Positions 7,039-14,288 of a stretch of DNA of 15,199 nucleotides are shown here, in pieces. The stretch comes from Gammaproteobacteria bacterium (lineage in GTDB: Bacteria > Pseudomonadota > Gammaproteobacteria > Pseudomonadales > Azotimanducaceae). The first letter of the stretch is position 1, and each line of letters starts with the position of its first letter. Location: NCBI GenBank assembly GCA_018667205.1, contig JABIVN010000221.1:1-15199 (forward strand), given 5' to 3'. Made by a program: the position numbers and the translations under genes. The notes below the pieces were generated by a model. It made no database searches. It saw nothing but the letters and a program-made list of their open reading frames with translations, and was not told where the DNA came from.

Positions 7039-8229
7039 TCAGGTCTGCTTGAATTCAACGGGATAAGTGCCCCAGCTATTTCGAAGGGTGTTTAGGTCCA
7101 GCGAGGGATTCTTTGACTTGTGTGGAATCATTTTGTGTTCAAGGAGCGTTCTAATCAGCAGGCAGACAATACCATACTGGTGCGTATTTTCGTCAGTGCC
7201 GGGGCGACTGGCAACGCCGCCATCCAGATCTCTGCCGGTGCACATATGGACGCCGGCGCCGAAGGTAAGCCCGTATAACTCCGTCTTAACATAGCTAACG
7301 CTGCGGTAGGGCTCGAACCTGTCAGGATTATCTCCGAATATATCCGGATCTCGGTTTGCAGCGTGAAGATCAAGGATCAGCAGGTCGTCTGGCGTCATGT
7401 ACCGAGAAGCGACGGTTATCGGTTCGGTGGGCGTTCGCCATGCCACAGGGCTTGCGGGATGCAGTCGCATGCTTTCATGGACACATTTTTGCAGTAGGAG
7501 TGGGTCTTTCAGCAAATCCGTCGGGTCATCTGTCCAGGAAAAAATCTCATTCACCGCGTGCACCATCGAGTTTGCTGTGCTGTGGGAGCCTGCCTGCAGG
7601 TAGAAAGCGATCTCTCTTTCGATAAGTTCATCGGTCAGTTTAATACTGTCTTGGTTGCGCAATAGAACGGTCTACACGTCTCTGGGTAGCGCTTCTTCTT
7701 TCAGTTCGCCATTTAAGAACTGAGTAATAAGCCGCTGTCTTCTGGACCATGAAGGTTCCAGAAATTGCCTAAATGCGGTTTGCGCCGCTTTTACCTCGGC
7801 AATGACGTCGCTCGGGTCACGATCAGAATGAACCAGCGTTGCCCCCTCACTAAACGTCTTAACAATGGCGAGAAGCCGATCGGTTTCTGCGGATGTTTTT
7901 TGGGGTCGATCAACTCCGGCGAAATCGGCAGTCAGGTTCATCGTCACCCGGTAGCCGAAGTCAACCAGGTCTGCCTCTCCGCGGGCGACCAGGGGAGCTA
8001 GCACCCATGCCAGTGTCTTCGGGAACACATTGGTCTCGTAGTGGTGGGCGTAGTTCCTGCGAAATAGACGTAACTCAAGGTGACGGCGAATTTTGTGTTC
8101 TTGACCGTGTAACGTCAGCAAGACATCTTTCATGATCACTTCGCCGGCGTCGTAAAGGCTCTGCCTTAACTTGGGATTACACAGTGCAGCGTGTACATCT
8201 TTGAAGCGAGACAATGTTGTTTGTGCCAT
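7039..8229 (-). pseudogene. Cytochrome P450 interrupted by one in-frame amber codon
   Basis: One frame spans 397 codons, the usual length of a soluble bacterial P450, but codon 186 is TAG (7672-7674). Everything else is intact. There is a C-helix-like GQEHKIRRH, an I-helix AGSHSTA (213-219, where the usual acid of AGxxT is not present), ExxR as Glu252-Ser-Met-Arg255, and the haem-binding FGAGVHMCTGRDL with Cys330 as thiolate ligand. The flanking residues read ALPRDV*TVLLRNQD, where homologues typically have Leu, so a single TTG-to-TAG change would explain it. The downstream half could restart only at weak TTG codons and alone lacks the substrate-binding half. TAG is an ordinary stop elsewhere in the window (4211-4213). 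It is either a recent pseudogene, a strain-level variant, or a sequence error. The start ATG at 8229 lacks a strong ribosome site. Confidence 0.88.
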
Positions 8230-8407
8230 CGATCGTTGCCGTGATTATTGTATGAACTGTTTTAGGAACTATTGTAGGAACTATTGTAGGAACTATTGTA
8301 GGAACTATGGTTTGAACTATCGCGGGAACGACGGATAGGTCGCCGGACAAAAATTTCTTTCCCGCAGCGCTTTTGGGGCCCTTGGATGCCCGTTGATGAT
8401 TAGTGAA
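8230..8407. other. Intergenic region upstream of the P450
   Basis: 178 bp between the end of the amidohydrolase gene and the start of the P450, both leftward. It holds the 12-bp tandem repeat listed separately; the remaining 80 bp (8330-8407) shows no clear promoter or terminator. The long gap and the array suggest the P450-SDR pair may have its own promoter. Confidence 0.35.
8242..8329. repeat. 12-bp tandem repeat, about seven units
   Basis: Units of 12 bp start at 8242, 8254, 8266, 8278, 8290, 8302 and 8314, ending in a partial GAAC (8326-8329). The three central units are identical (GAACTATTGTAG, plus strand) and the outer ones diverge progressively, for example GAACTATGGTTT and GAACTATCGCGG. 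On the minus strand, the direction of the P450, the central units contain TACAAT, a 5-of-6 match to a -10 box, repeated every 12 bp. The core GTAnnAACTAT is shared with the 15-bp array at 2532-2621. Confidence 0.92.
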
Positions 8408-9724
8408 TCAGCCATCAACCTTGTCCCTGGTCAATATCGAAGAGGAGTACTGGGAGGTTCTCCACCCGGAAATCGGCTTCCTGGGTGGCAATGGTTCTGT
8501 GTTCATCAACTCGCCTCCCACGTAGACGGATTTAATGCGCGACTTATCACCGAGTATTGTGACATCAGCGGCGGGATTACCCTCAACGAGAATAAAGTCC
8601 GCTAACTTACCAACGGCAATACTGCCGGTTTCTCCGTCGAACCCTGCGTGGTTACCGCACTGCAAGGTCGCGGCGCTGATAGCTTCCAACGGTGAAAACC
8701 CGAGTTCTTTGACAAACACTTCCAGTTCCCGGTAGTGCCACTCACCATAGGGCGTTATCGAAAATCCACTTTCGGACCCGCAGAGTATGGGCACATCATT
8801 TTTGTGTGCCTTGTGTATAAGTTCCGCGCTTTCTTCTATCTCGCGCCGAAATATTTCTCGAAGGTTCTCGTCTGCGCCGACGGTGTGGCCGTGATCGGCA
8901 AGGTTGGCCTGAAAGGTAAATGTTGGTGCAATGGGCACTTTTTTATCGATGACCAGGTCTAGTGTTGGCTCGTCCATAAAGGTGGCATGCAGCAGTAGAT
9001 CCATGCCGGCGATTACGGAGTCCCTGATGCTGTTGGCATCCCGGCAATGTCCCATGACGGGAACGCCCAGCTCGTGGGCGGTGTCGCACACCAGTTTAAG
9101 CTCATCAAGAGACCAAGCCTGGATTTCACCCTTCATTTTTTGCCGCGGCAAGAGACCTGTAACGTGAACCTTGATCCAATCCACGCCCATTTTTATTTGG
9201 CGTCTGACTTCGGTACGAATTTCGTCTGGCGTAGAGACAACTCTTGCATATCCGCGCAGGCCAGCATCGGGTATCAATCGACCTGCCGTGCCACCGACAG
9301 AGGTGACCAAGGCATTGCCGCCAGATAACATTCGGGGTCCCGGTATGACGTTTGCCTCTATGGCATCCCGAAGGTCTACGCCGATATCGAAAATACAGTC
9401 CGGGTCAACGAACGCAGTGACGCCAGCCTGCAGTAGTTTCTTGACATTTTGGCCAGCGATAATGGCCGCCAGGGCTTCTCTTCTGTGGAAAAACAATTCG
9501 TCGTTGGAAGAAGGCTCGTCAAATGTCATGTGGCAATGAGCGTCAATCAGTCCCGGCATTAGCGTTAAACCCGAGGCATCCAGGCGAGTGCCAGCAACCT
9601 TGGTGTCTACTGCTTGTTCATCGACGGCGGTAATTCGGTCACCGGTAATGGTGATAGTGGCAGGGTAAGGGGCTCTTCCTGTGCCATCAATAATGGAGGC
9701 GTGTTCTACTATTTTTACGCTCAT
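8408..9724 (-). CDS. Metal-dependent amidohydrolase (imidazolonepropionase-like)
   Basis: A 438-residue amidohydrolase-superfamily enzyme with a C-terminal composite beta domain. Likely metal and catalytic residues are His63 and His65 (DAHCH), Lys185 (WIKVHVTG, possibly carboxylated), His226 (GHCRD) and His246 (LLHATF). At the position of the usual catalytic Asp (GTDAG) this protein has GSESG with Glu318. Such enzymes hydrolyse cyclic amides, amidines, peptides or related C-N and C-O bonds; this group is often labelled imidazolonepropionase-like or Xaa-Pro dipeptidase-like. There is no signal peptide, so it should be cytoplasmic. Its ATG overlaps the stop of the Mo-hydroxylase gene as ATGA, so the two are almost certainly co-translated and may act in consecutive steps. 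Family is firm, substrate unknown. Confidence 0.92.
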   Translation of the reverse strand: MSVKIVEHASIIDGTGRAPYPATITITGDRITAVDEQAVDTKVAGTRLDASGLTLMPGLIDAHCHMTFDEPSSNDELFFHRREALAAIIAGQNVKKLLQAGVTAFVDPDCIFDIGVDLRDAIEANVIPGPRMLSGGNALVTSVGGTAGRLIPDAGLRGYARVVSTPDEIRTEVRRQIKMGVDWIKVHVTGLLPRQKMKGEIQAWSLDELKLVCDTAHELGVPVMGHCRDANSIRDSVIAGMDLLLHATFMDEPTLDLVIDKKVPIAPTFTFQANLADHGHTVGADENLREIFRREIEESAELIHKAHKNDVPILCGSESGFSITPYGEWHYRELEVFVKELGFSPLEAISAATLQCGNHAGFDGETGSIAVGKLADFILVEGNPAADVTILGDKSRIKSVYVGGELMNTEPLPPRKPISGWRTSQYSSSILTRDKVDG

Positions 9725-12054
9725 TGGTTAATTACTGACCAAATTTTTAAGGGGGTGGCTGGCATATCGATATGGTCGATATCCAACGCATTTACAATAG
9801 CATTTATTACCGCTGGGGGCGCGCCGATGGCGCCAGCCTCGCCGCAGCCCTTAATTCCCAGTGGGTTGTTAGGCGTTTGAGTGTTGATGAACTCTGTGTT
9901 GAAGGACGGCAGGTCGTCAGCGCGGGGCATGCAATAGTCCATGAAGGATCCAGTCAGGAGTTGCCCTTCCTCATCGTAAACAGCGTGTTCCAGCAGTGCC
10001 TGGCCGATGCCCTGCGCGATCCCTCCGTGCATCTGACCATGGACAATCATTGGGTTGATCACGGTGCCAAAATCGTCCACCGCGACAAAATTCAGGATGT
10101 CTGTGGTGCCGGTTTCTGGATCTATCTCCACTTCGCATATGTGGCAACCGGCGGGAAAGGTGAAATCAGGTGGATCAAAAAATGCATCAGCCTTTAGTCC
10201 AGGTTCTAGTTCATCGGTTGGGAAAGACTGTGCGACGTAGGAGGCGAGCGCGATTTCAGCAAATGCCATTCGGGTATTGCTGCCGGGGCTGTAGAATTCA
10301 CCTTCTTCGAATTCAACGGATTCTGGAGCCACATTCATAGCGTAGGCGGCAATCTTTTTCCCTTTCGCCACAATTTTGTCGCAGCCGATGGCAAGTGCTG
10401 ACATGCCAACGGGGCCGCTCCTGGACCCAAAAGTACCCATCCCAAACTGCACTTTATCAGTATCGCCGTGAATAATTTCAATCTGATCCATGCTGATACC
10501 AAATTTATCGGCGACCAGTTGTGCGAATGTCGTTTCATGACCCTGTCCATGGGAATGTGATCCGGTCAATATCTCGACTGAACCCGTTGGATTAACTCTA
10601 ACCTGCGCGGATTCCCATAACCCCGCACCGGAGCCGAGTTCTCCGAGCTTTTTCGACGGACCGATACCCGCCGCTTCTATCCATGTGGCAAGACCTATCC
10701 CACGTAACTTATCCCGTGATGCAGACTCGGCCTTACGTGCGTCAAAACTTTCGTAATCAATCATTTCCAGGGCCTTGTCCAATCCCAGATCGAAGTCCCC
10801 TACGTCGTATATTGAAAGTACCGGTGTTTGGTAAGGAAACGTACGGATGAAGTTTTTACGACGAAGCGCTGCTGGGTCGACGCCGAGTTTTCGGGCCGCC
10901 AGGTCAACCAATCGCTCGATGACAAAGGCAGCTTCAGGCCTGCCCGCGCCGCGGTAGGCGTCGACCGGCGTGGTGTTGGTATAGACAGCTGTAACTTCGG
11001 TGTAGATTGCCGGGATGGTGTATTGACCCGATAGCAGTGGACCGCACATGTAGGTCGGGATGAGTGAGCCAAAGGTAGAAAGGTAAGCACCCATATTTGC
11101 CGTGATCGAGACATGCAGTCCTGTAATCCTGTGCTCTGCATCAAGAGACATTTCAGCATGTACCTGCTGGTCGCGCCCATTTGCATCCGTTAGAAACGCT
11201 TCGCTGCGATCGGCGGTCCATTTGATCGGGCGTCCGACAAGTTTGCTCGCCCAGGTGCAGATAACTTCTTCAGGGTAGTTGAATGCCTTTGAACCGAAAC
11301 CGCCGCCAACGTCTTCTGATATGACCCGAAGTTTGTGTTCGGGTGCAAGACCAATGACAGCCGACAGGGTCATTCGTAGGCCGTGTGGGTTCTGGGAAGC
11401 GATGTAGAGCGTATAGCGATCGTCCCTTTTGTCATAAAAGGCATTAAGCGCACGGGTTTCCATGGCATTTGGCGCAAGACGATTATTGTAAAGGTCCAGT
11501 TCAATCTTGTGGCTGGCGCCGTCAAGGGCGGCCTTGGTCGCGTCTTTGTTGCCCAGTTCCCAGTCAAAGGCTACGTTACCTGGGACGTCGTTGTGGACAG
11601 ATGATTCATGACCTGCGGCACTTTTTAATGACACCACTGCGGCCAGATCCTCGTATTCAACCTCGATCATTTCGGCTGCGTCACGTGCCATTTCCCGGGA
11701 ATCAGCGATCACAACCGCGACAGGGTCGCCTACGTGTCTTACTTTCCCTTGCGCCAGGGGTGGATGTACACCTGGTTTCATTTCACTGCCGTCTTTTGAG
11801 TGGATCATCCAGCCGCAAACTAAAGTCCCGAGTCCAGACTCAGCATAGTCGGCACCTGTCAAAACCAGGCGAACGCCAGGCATTTCGGCGGCGACGCTAG
11901 TGTCTATGCTCGTAATATTGGCATGAGCGACAGGTGAGCGAGCGAAGATCGCGTGGCATTGGTCCGGAAGGTTAACATCATCTGTATACCGACCTTTACC
12001 GGTGATGAACCTAATGTCTTCCTTGCGCCTGATTGATTGTCCGGAAACCGCCAC
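9721..12054 (-). CDS. Xanthine dehydrogenase/CO dehydrogenase form-II-type large subunit (molybdopterin-binding)
   Basis: A 777-residue molybdenum hydroxylase large subunit. The N-terminal a/b-hammerhead domain begins GQSIRRKEDIRFITGKGRY. The Mo-cofactor domain has GGGFGSK (250-256), AYRGAGR (366-372), which is the form-II CoxL-like signature rather than the AYxCSFR of true CO dehydrogenase, and GCGEAG (736-741) with the conserved catalytic Glu739. It should hydroxylate an aldehyde or N-heterocycle using water as oxygen source. These enzymes normally need a [2Fe-2S] small subunit and an FAD subunit; neither gene is beside it. The start is GTG with AGGA eight bases upstream. It is the first gene of the leftward set, overlaps the amidohydrolase by 4 bp, and diverges from the transporter gene. 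Confidence 0.95.
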   Translation of the reverse strand: MAVSGQSIRRKEDIRFITGKGRYTDDVNLPDQCHAIFARSPVAHANITSIDTSVAAEMPGVRLVLTGADYAESGLGTLVCGWMIHSKDGSEMKPGVHPPLAQGKVRHVGDPVAVVIADSREMARDAAEMIEVEYEDLAAVVSLKSAAGHESSVHNDVPGNVAFDWELGNKDATKAALDGASHKIELDLYNNRLAPNAMETRALNAFYDKRDDRYTLYIASQNPHGLRMTLSAVIGLAPEHKLRVISEDVGGGFGSKAFNYPEEVICTWASKLVGRPIKWTADRSEAFLTDANGRDQQVHAEMSLDAEHRITGLHVSITANMGAYLSTFGSLIPTYMCGPLLSGQYTIPAIYTEVTAVYTNTTPVDAYRGAGRPEAAFVIERLVDLAARKLGVDPAALRRKNFIRTFPYQTPVLSIYDVGDFDLGLDKALEMIDYESFDARKAESASRDKLRGIGLATWIEAAGIGPSKKLGELGSGAGLWESAQVRVNPTGSVEILTGSHSHGQGHETTFAQLVADKFGISMDQIEIIHGDTDKVQFGMGTFGSRSGPVGMSALAIGCDKIVAKGKKIAAYAMNVAPESVEFEEGEFYSPGSNTRMAFAEIALASYVAQSFPTDELEPGLKADAFFDPPDFTFPAGCHICEVEIDPETGTTDILNFVAVDDFGTVINPMIVHGQMHGGIAQGIGQALLEHAVYDEEGQLLTGSFMDYCMPRADDLPSFNTEFINTQTPNNPLGIKGCGEAGAIGAPPAVINAIVNALDIDHIDMPATPLKIWSVINQ

Positions 12055-12202
12055 AATGTCGTTCCTTTGTTGAGATGAATTTCGATCTGAAGTTTAGAGT
12101 AAAAGCGTCGATGCTATCAGCAGTGTGACGCCATGGAAATGCTAAAGAATGGTCGCTCGACCTCTGTGGCCTGACTCAGTATGATCCTGCCTTGCTTATT
12201 CA
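12055..12202. other. Divergent control region between Mo-hydroxylase and transporter
   Basis: 148 bp between two divergent GTG starts. It includes GGTCG-CT-CGACC at 12151-12162, a 5-bp inverted repeat with a 2-bp spacer, a plausible operator for a dimeric regulator of both genes. No strong -35/-10 pair was found on either strand. Confidence 0.35.
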
Positions 12203-13663
12203 GTGGCGTTTCTCTTGCAACCGACTCAGGGAAGTACACCGGGGACCCGAAAGGTCGATTTATCAACCAAGCTCTACTATGGCTTTGGTGCCGTTGCCAA
12301 CGGTGCTAAAAGCAATGGCTTCAATTACCTGCTGCTCTTTTACTATAGTCAGGTTGTCGGGCTAAGGGCAGACCTTGTCTCTTTGGGTATCCTTATCGCG
12401 CTAGTGTTCGATGCCGTATCTGACCCGCTGGTAGGGTACATCTCCGATAACACGCATTCGAAGCTCGGGCGACGTCATCCCTATATGTATGCGGCAGGTG
12501 TTCCTGTTGCGCTGGCTTATTATTTTCTATGGTCTCCTCCTGCCTGGGATGAAACGGGATTGTTCCTCTACTTTGTCTGCATGGCGGTCCTGATCCGGAC
12601 TTTGATCACTTTTTATGAGATTCCATCGACTGCACTGGTGGCAGAACTGACTGACGACTACGACCAGCGAACGGAAATGATGAGTTTTCGGTATTTTTTT
12701 GGCTGGTGGGGCGGGTTAACGATGGCAGTGATGAATTACCTCGTGTTTTTGCCTGAAGACAAAGGCGGGTTGGAATACGTTCAGGGCTGGAGCAATTACG
12801 GGCTGGCTGCTTCTATTGTAATTTTTATTTCTATTTATGTGTCTGCGATCGGTACTCACAAGCATATTCCGCATCTTCGACAGCCGCCAAATCGTGAGCC
12901 GTTTAGTTTCGTAAAGACAAAAAAAGAAATTAAGGAAACGCTATCCAATCGGTCTTTCTTCGCGCTGTTTGTTTCCGCCCTTTTACAGGCGGTTGCAGCA
13001 GGTGTGTCGACGTCGTTATCGATCTATTTTTCTCGGCACTTCTGGGAACTGACCACGACCGAGATCGGGTACATGAACATTCCGTATTTCTTTTCTGCTT
13101 TTATCGCGCTGATGCTTGCACCCAGGGTGTCTCGCTGGTTAGGTAAGAAAAAAGGCGGTATGACTGTGCTGGGACTCGCTTTCGCAATGGCTCCGATGCC
13201 GTTTATTCTTCGAGTTCTTGGCCTGTTCCCGGAAAACGGAACCGACACGCTGTTCTGGACCCTGGTGGTTTTTAATACCATTGAGGTCACGCTGATTATT
13301 ATGTCCTCGTCATTGATCGCGGCGATGATCGCGGACGTCGTTGAGGACAGTGAGGTGAAAACAGGCCGGAGGTCCGAGGGCATTTTCTTTGCAGCTAACA
13401 GCTTTGCACAAAAGGCCGTCAATGGACTTGGGGTTGTCGTTGCTGGGCAGATATTAGCGATTATCCAGTTTCCCACAAAAGCGAAACCCGGCCAGGTGCC
13501 CGAGGAAACGCTATTTGACCTGGCTTACCTCTACGTACCAACGCTGCTTTTCTTTTACCTATTTGCCTTGGCTGTGCTCAGCGTTTACAAGATCAACCGA
13601 GAGGATCATTCCGACAATCTGCGGAAGCTTGCGGTAAACAAGACGAAGACGCCGATACCCTGA
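12203..13663 (+). CDS. GPH-family (MFS_2) cation symporter
   Basis: A 486-residue inner-membrane transporter of the glycoside-pentoside-hexuronide:cation symporter type within the major facilitator superfamily. The start of the mature fold (LSTKLYYGFGAVANGAKSNG) and the first cytoplasmic loop DPLVGYISDNTHSKLGRRHP are diagnostic, and about twelve hydrophobic segments are spread along the protein. Characterised members import sugars with Na+ or H+, but many relatives sit in degradation clusters for non-sugar compounds, so it probably imports the cluster's substrate. The start is uncertain: GTG at 12203 has no clear ribosome site, and the conserved fold begins about 20 residues later. It diverges from the Mo-hydroxylase gene and precedes the MAPEG gene by 67 bp. 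Confidence 0.9.
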   Translation: MAFLLQPTQGSTPGTRKVDLSTKLYYGFGAVANGAKSNGFNYLLLFYYSQVVGLRADLVSLGILIALVFDAVSDPLVGYISDNTHSKLGRRHPYMYAAGVPVALAYYFLWSPPAWDETGLFLYFVCMAVLIRTLITFYEIPSTALVAELTDDYDQRTEMMSFRYFFGWWGGLTMAVMNYLVFLPEDKGGLEYVQGWSNYGLAASIVIFISIYVSAIGTHKHIPHLRQPPNREPFSFVKTKKEIKETLSNRSFFALFVSALLQAVAAGVSTSLSIYFSRHFWELTTTEIGYMNIPYFFSAFIALMLAPRVSRWLGKKKGGMTVLGLAFAMAPMPFILRVLGLFPENGTDTLFWTLVVFNTIEVTLIIMSSSLIAAMIADVVEDSEVKTGRRSEGIFFAANSFAQKAVNGLGVVVAGQILAIIQFPTKAKPGQVPEETLFDLAYLYVPTLLFFYLFALAVLSVYKINREDHSDNLRKLAVNKTKTPIP

Positions 13664-13730
13664 GTGGGATTCGAGCCGGTGGGTTGGCGTCATGAGGGCG
13701 TCAAATTAAAAAATGAAACAGGAGAGTATT

Positions 13731-14117
13731 ATGGAACTGGTAGTGATTGTCATTATGTTGGCATTGGTGGAGTACATCGTGCTGGGCGCTAGAGTTGGTT
13801 TTGCCAGGGGGCGAACAGGGCTTGAAGCACCAGCGGTTACGGGAAATGAGGAGTTTGAGCGGCATTTCCGAGTGCACTACAACACAATTGAACAGCTGAT
13901 TTTGTTTATACCGGGGATCTGGTTTTTTGCTGAGTATGTCCATGTTCTTGGCGCCGTGGCGATTGGCCTGGTTTTTGTTGCAGGCCGGGCGATTTATGCC
14001 GTTAGCTACGTTAAAGATCCTGCAACGCGCGGTACCGGCATGATGCTGACTGTTCTACCCTGCTGGATTCTGGTCCTTGGGTCGCTCGGTGGAGCGGTGT
14101 GGAAAGCCATTAGCTAA
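13731..14117 (+). CDS. MAPEG-family membrane protein
   Basis: A 128-residue integral membrane protein of the MAPEG family (membrane-associated proteins in eicosanoid and glutathione metabolism). Four hydrophobic helices are visible: near residues 2-18, the segment after the conserved FERHFRVHYNTIEQL motif (around 42-56), a third near 67-85, and a C-terminal one. The ERxxRxHxNTIE stretch is the family hallmark and contacts glutathione in characterised members. The role here is probably glutathione transferase or peroxidase activity in the inner membrane, but many bacterial members are untested. The frame extends to 13713; the ATG at 13731 is preferred because AGGAG lies six bases upstream. The last codons and stop (GCC ATT AGC TAA) form the first unit of a 17-bp tandem repeat. 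Confidence 0.9.
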   Translation: MELVVIVIMLALVEYIVLGARVGFARGRTGLEAPAVTGNEEFERHFRVHYNTIEQLILFIPGIWFFAEYVHVLGAVAIGLVFVAGRAIYAVSYVKDPATRGTGMMLTVLPCWILVLGSLGGAVWKAIS

Positions 14118-14190
14118 GAGAAGCCATTAGCTAAGAGAAGCCATTAGCTAAGAGAAGCCATTAGCTAAAAAAAGCCATTAGCTAAATTAA
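14106..14190. repeat. 17-bp tandem repeat containing the MAPEG stop codon
   Basis: Five units of 17 bp start at 14106, 14123, 14140, 14157 and 14174. Units 1-3 are identical (GCCATTAGCTAAGAGAA), unit 4 ends in a run of A and unit 5 ends in ATTAA. The first unit is the coding end and stop of the MAPEG gene, so the array arose by tandem duplication of the gene's 3' end into the spacer. Each unit carries the 8-bp palindrome TTAGCTAA. Confidence 0.95.
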
Positions 14191-14221
14191 AGGCGGTCTA
14201 ATTCGGGTTCTTGCAGAAACT

Positions 14222-14236
14222 TGTCACCCATTGACA
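14222..14236. promoter_or_regulatory. Inverted repeat overlapping a -35-like TTGACA upstream of the second P450
   Basis: TGTCA (14222-14226) and TGACA (14232-14236) form a perfect 5-bp inverted repeat with a 5-nt spacer. The right arm overlaps a consensus -35 hexamer TTGACA at 14231-14236. No good -10 hexamer lies at 16-18 bp, so the promoter call is weak; the inverted repeat could be an operator. Confidence 0.3.
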
Positions 14237-14288
14237 CAAGCTGTAATGTTAAAAATGAGTTGAATAAAGTAAGTAGGATTGATCGACA

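Noticed and set aside
7672..7674. Recoding of TAG as an amino acid (pyrrolysine or general amber reassignment)
   Set aside because: TAG is used as an ordinary stop for the exported-protein gene at 4211-4213, and no other in-frame TAG occurs inside a gene here.
13024..13476. Minus-strand 150-codon frame
   Set aside because: It is antisense to the transporter gene and shows no domain or ribosome site.
13713..13730. MAPEG start at the ATG at 13713
   Set aside because: It would place the AGGAG ribosome site inside the coding region; the ATG at 13731 fits better.
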